Below are positions 30,254 through 31,806 of a stretch of DNA of 31,806 nt, piece by piece. Every line of letters begins with the position of its first letter. The stretch's first letter is position 1. The stretch is from the IMG/VR virus record IMGVR_UViG_3300044695_007754, positions 1 to 31,806 of that record; one strand, written 5' to 3'. A model generated the notes under the pieces. It searched no databases and was not told the DNA's origin. It saw only the letters and a list, made by a program, of their open reading frames with translations. A program made the translations under genes and the position numbers. This stretch comes from a virus.

Positions 30254-31806
30254 TATATTGTTGGATAAACTCTTACGTTGAAAAAGAATGATGAAGAACT
30301 AGTACCATCAAAAGCTATTACTTCAATGTTCTCGTAAATCTGGTTTTCATCACCTACAGATGGAGTCCATTCTATTTGACCAGTACGATTAACAGTGGTT
30401 ATTGTCATTCCTGCTGGAGCATTAGCTAAACTATAGGTTATTGTTCTATAAGCTTCTAAAGCAATTGCCAATACTTGGAATGACATAGTATAACCAGAAG
30501 ATACTATCCAATTGTTTATAAGTGGAAAATCTTTATCGTCAGAATAGTAAAATGGAGCATTATCAGCAGGAATTTCTACTTTCTTTGCTCTATATTTAGC
30601 ATTTCTAGGAATTACTGTTGTATATTCTGGATTGATATATTCTCTTATAAAATCAACACTAAAATCAATAATCATATAAGATGTTAAATTGTCTTCTAAA
30701 TCAGCTAAATAAAATATATCACCAATATCTAAATAATTATATTGATTTAAATAGTATGTTGATTTGTTAAATGTAACGTCAACAGGATAACCTATTAATG
30801 CGTTATTAATTAAATCTAAACTTATATCTGAATTTATTACTTTTACAATTCCTAATTTATTCCCTAAATTGTCATATAAAGTATCACCTATTGATATTTC
30901 AGTAGTAAATAAAGTGCTAAATCCAGATACAGTTGTTGAAGATGAACTTGTAGTAATAGTTCCAGATAAAACTACTATACTAGAAGTGAATTTAGCTTGA
31001 CTATTGAAAAAAGTTAGTAAGTCTGTTTCAAATTCAATTAATTCTCTACCTGGAGTTAATTTAGCATAGAATTGATCTCCAGCTTGTTTAGCATCCTGGA
31101 ATGTATTAAATTTATCATTAATCATTACAAAAGGATAAACATCTCCAAGCCAGTTATCAGCTCTTGAGTTAGGAGGTAACATTGCATCTTGTGAATTTAC
31201 ATCATCTTTTTGATAAGTAATTCTTGATCCATCTGTTTTATCTAATCCAGTAATAATTATTCTGTTAGCTTCAGGAGTTTCATATGTTCTTTTTAAGTTT
31301 CTAATAGTCCTCTTATCGCTTTCATATGTTGGAATACCACCAAAATCAAAAGCTGATTCTTCATTTAAATAAAGAATGATAGGAGGAGCTGAAATTGGAA
31401 CATAATCTAAGTCTTGCATTTGGAATCTAGTAGCAAAATTCCATCCATTTTCTGATAATAAGTTTTTATTCCAAAATCCTCCAGCATAAAAAGTAAAGTT
31501 TTGAGCGTAATCACTTCTTACTTTTTCAATATATCCTCCAGAAGTATCTCCTAAATTTAAAACAAAGTTATATTGTCCTTGAGAATTGTTTCTGTTTATA
31601 GGAATTGGAAAGAATAATGATGGATCAGTGCCAAAGCTAGATGTATTATTGCTGTTATTAAATTGACCGCCTAAGTATATTGCTCTTTCTATGGATGTAG
31701 GCAATACTACATTATCAAAGTTAGGAGCAACATCTAAGTAAGCTGCATTTAATCTTTGTTTCTTGTCTATAGCATTAAAAGATAATAGTGCATAATTGTC
31801 ATAATT
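30253..31806 (-). CDS. tail-tip / central tail protein, C-terminal 517 residues (5' end across the circle junction)
   Basis: Continuation of the gene described at 1-2556, open at the window edge. The apparent start at 31704 is an internal TTG, not a real start. It contains the fifth copy of the beta module (GTITTSSSSTTVSGFSTLFT, about residue 1076 of the whole protein). The end has a cadherin/He_PIG-like Ig domain, recognisable by ANAPAGMTITTVNRTGQIEW followed by TP. Such domains decorate tail tips and bind surfaces. The stop TAA shares its last base with the fibre ATG. The whole protein is about 1313 residues. Confidence 0.8.
   Translation of the reverse strand, partial: NYDNYALLSFNAIDKKQRLNAAYLDVAPNFDNVVLPTSIERAIYLGGQFNNSNNTSSFGTDPSLFFPIPINRNNSQGQYNFVLNLGDTSGGYIEKVRSDYAQNFTFYAGGFWNKNLLSENGWNFATRFQMQDLDYVPISAPPIILYLNEESAFDFGGIPTYESDKRTIRNLKRTYETPEANRIIITGLDKTDGSRITYQKDDVNSQDAMLPPNSRADNWLGDVYPFVMINDKFNTFQDAKQAGDQFYAKLTPGRELIEFETDLLTFFNSQAKFTSSIVVLSGTITTSSSSTTVSGFSTLFTTEISIGDTLYDNLGNKLGIVKVINSDISLDLINNALIGYPVDVTFNKSTYYLNQYNYLDIGDIFYLADLEDNLTSYMIIDFSVDFIREYINPEYTTVIPRNAKYRAKKVEIPADNAPFYYSDDKDFPLINNWIVSSGYTMSFQVLAIALEAYRTITYSLANAPAGMTITTVNRTGQIEWTPSVGDENQIYENIEVIAFDGTSSSSFFFNVRVYPTI
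31639..31806. repeat. terminal direct repeat, right copy (circular assembly overlap)
   Basis: Matches bases 1-168 with two substitutions and no gap. Both copies keep the same reading frame of the split tail-tip gene, which argues for one genomic locus read twice. Confidence 0.9.

Noticed and set aside
30253-31704. Separate gene starting at TTG 31704
   Set aside because: The frame is open upstream to the window end and continues on the other side of the circle junction; the TTG is internal.
1-31806. tRNA genes and integrase attachment sites
   Set aside because: I looked for T-loop-like motifs and cloverleaf arms and for att-type repeats near an integrase and found none; a tRNA scan would settle it.

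Overview
The window is one essentially complete tailed-phage genome, assembled as a circle and cut open inside a tail gene. The first and last 168 bases are the same sequence with two differences, so the unique length is about 31,638 bp. It is AT-rich and very tightly packed. Start and stop codons overlap as TAATG or ATGA at most structural-gene junctions. Almost everything lies on the minus strand. The gene set has an HK97-type head (TerL, portal, prohead protease, major capsid protein), neck proteins, tail tube protein, frameshifted tail-assembly chaperone, 560-residue tape measure and large tip and fibre proteins, with no sheath or baseplate genes. This fits a siphovirus. Good sigma70-type promoters and Shine-Dalgarno sites point to a bacterial host with canonical sigma70, but the host cannot be named from the sequence.

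Layout in the direction of minus-strand transcription, from high to low coordinates. (1) 26.9-25.5 kb: a consensus promoter (TTGACA-17-TATAAT) drives an unknown gene and a RepA-like AAA ATPase, ending at a terminator. (2) 25.5-25.1 kb: a non-coding region rich in inverted repeats, possibly an origin and/or a plus-strand RNA. (3) 25.1-20.5 kb: XRE-type regulator, phage sigma factor, TerS, TerL, then three paralogous small proteins of unknown function interleaved with an adenine-type DNA methyltransferase. (4) 20.5-18.4 kb: portal and a small gene. (5) 18.4-17.45 kb: the only plus-strand genes, an FkbM-type methyltransferase and a 56-residue protein, with their own promoters and a terminator. 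(6) 17.4-15.8 kb: four small genes (unknown, zinc-ribbon-like, HNH nuclease, coiled coil) behind a divergent promoter. (7) 15.7-12.9 kb: TUDOR-like/prohead protease fusion and major capsid protein. (8) 12.8 kb down to 1 and on through the circle junction to 27.3 kb: connectors, an inserted surface-fibre block (transmembrane/coiled-coil protein, LamG protein, 1585-residue repeat protein), gp10-like, tail terminator, tail tube, chaperone, tape measure, a 1313-residue tail-tip protein split by the window ends, and a 974-residue fibre.

Regulation can be read at two levels. A palindrome TGTTAT-N-ATAACA sits on the -10 box of both early promoters and is a natural candidate operator for the XRE protein. 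An identical 12-mer, TATCGTAAAATA, lies 25-31 nt ahead of the portal, protease and connector start codons. It is a natural candidate late promoter for the phage sigma factor. I saw no integrase, DNA polymerase, tRNA or recognisable endolysin. The most novel-looking element is the triplicated orphan family at 22.4-20.5 kb.
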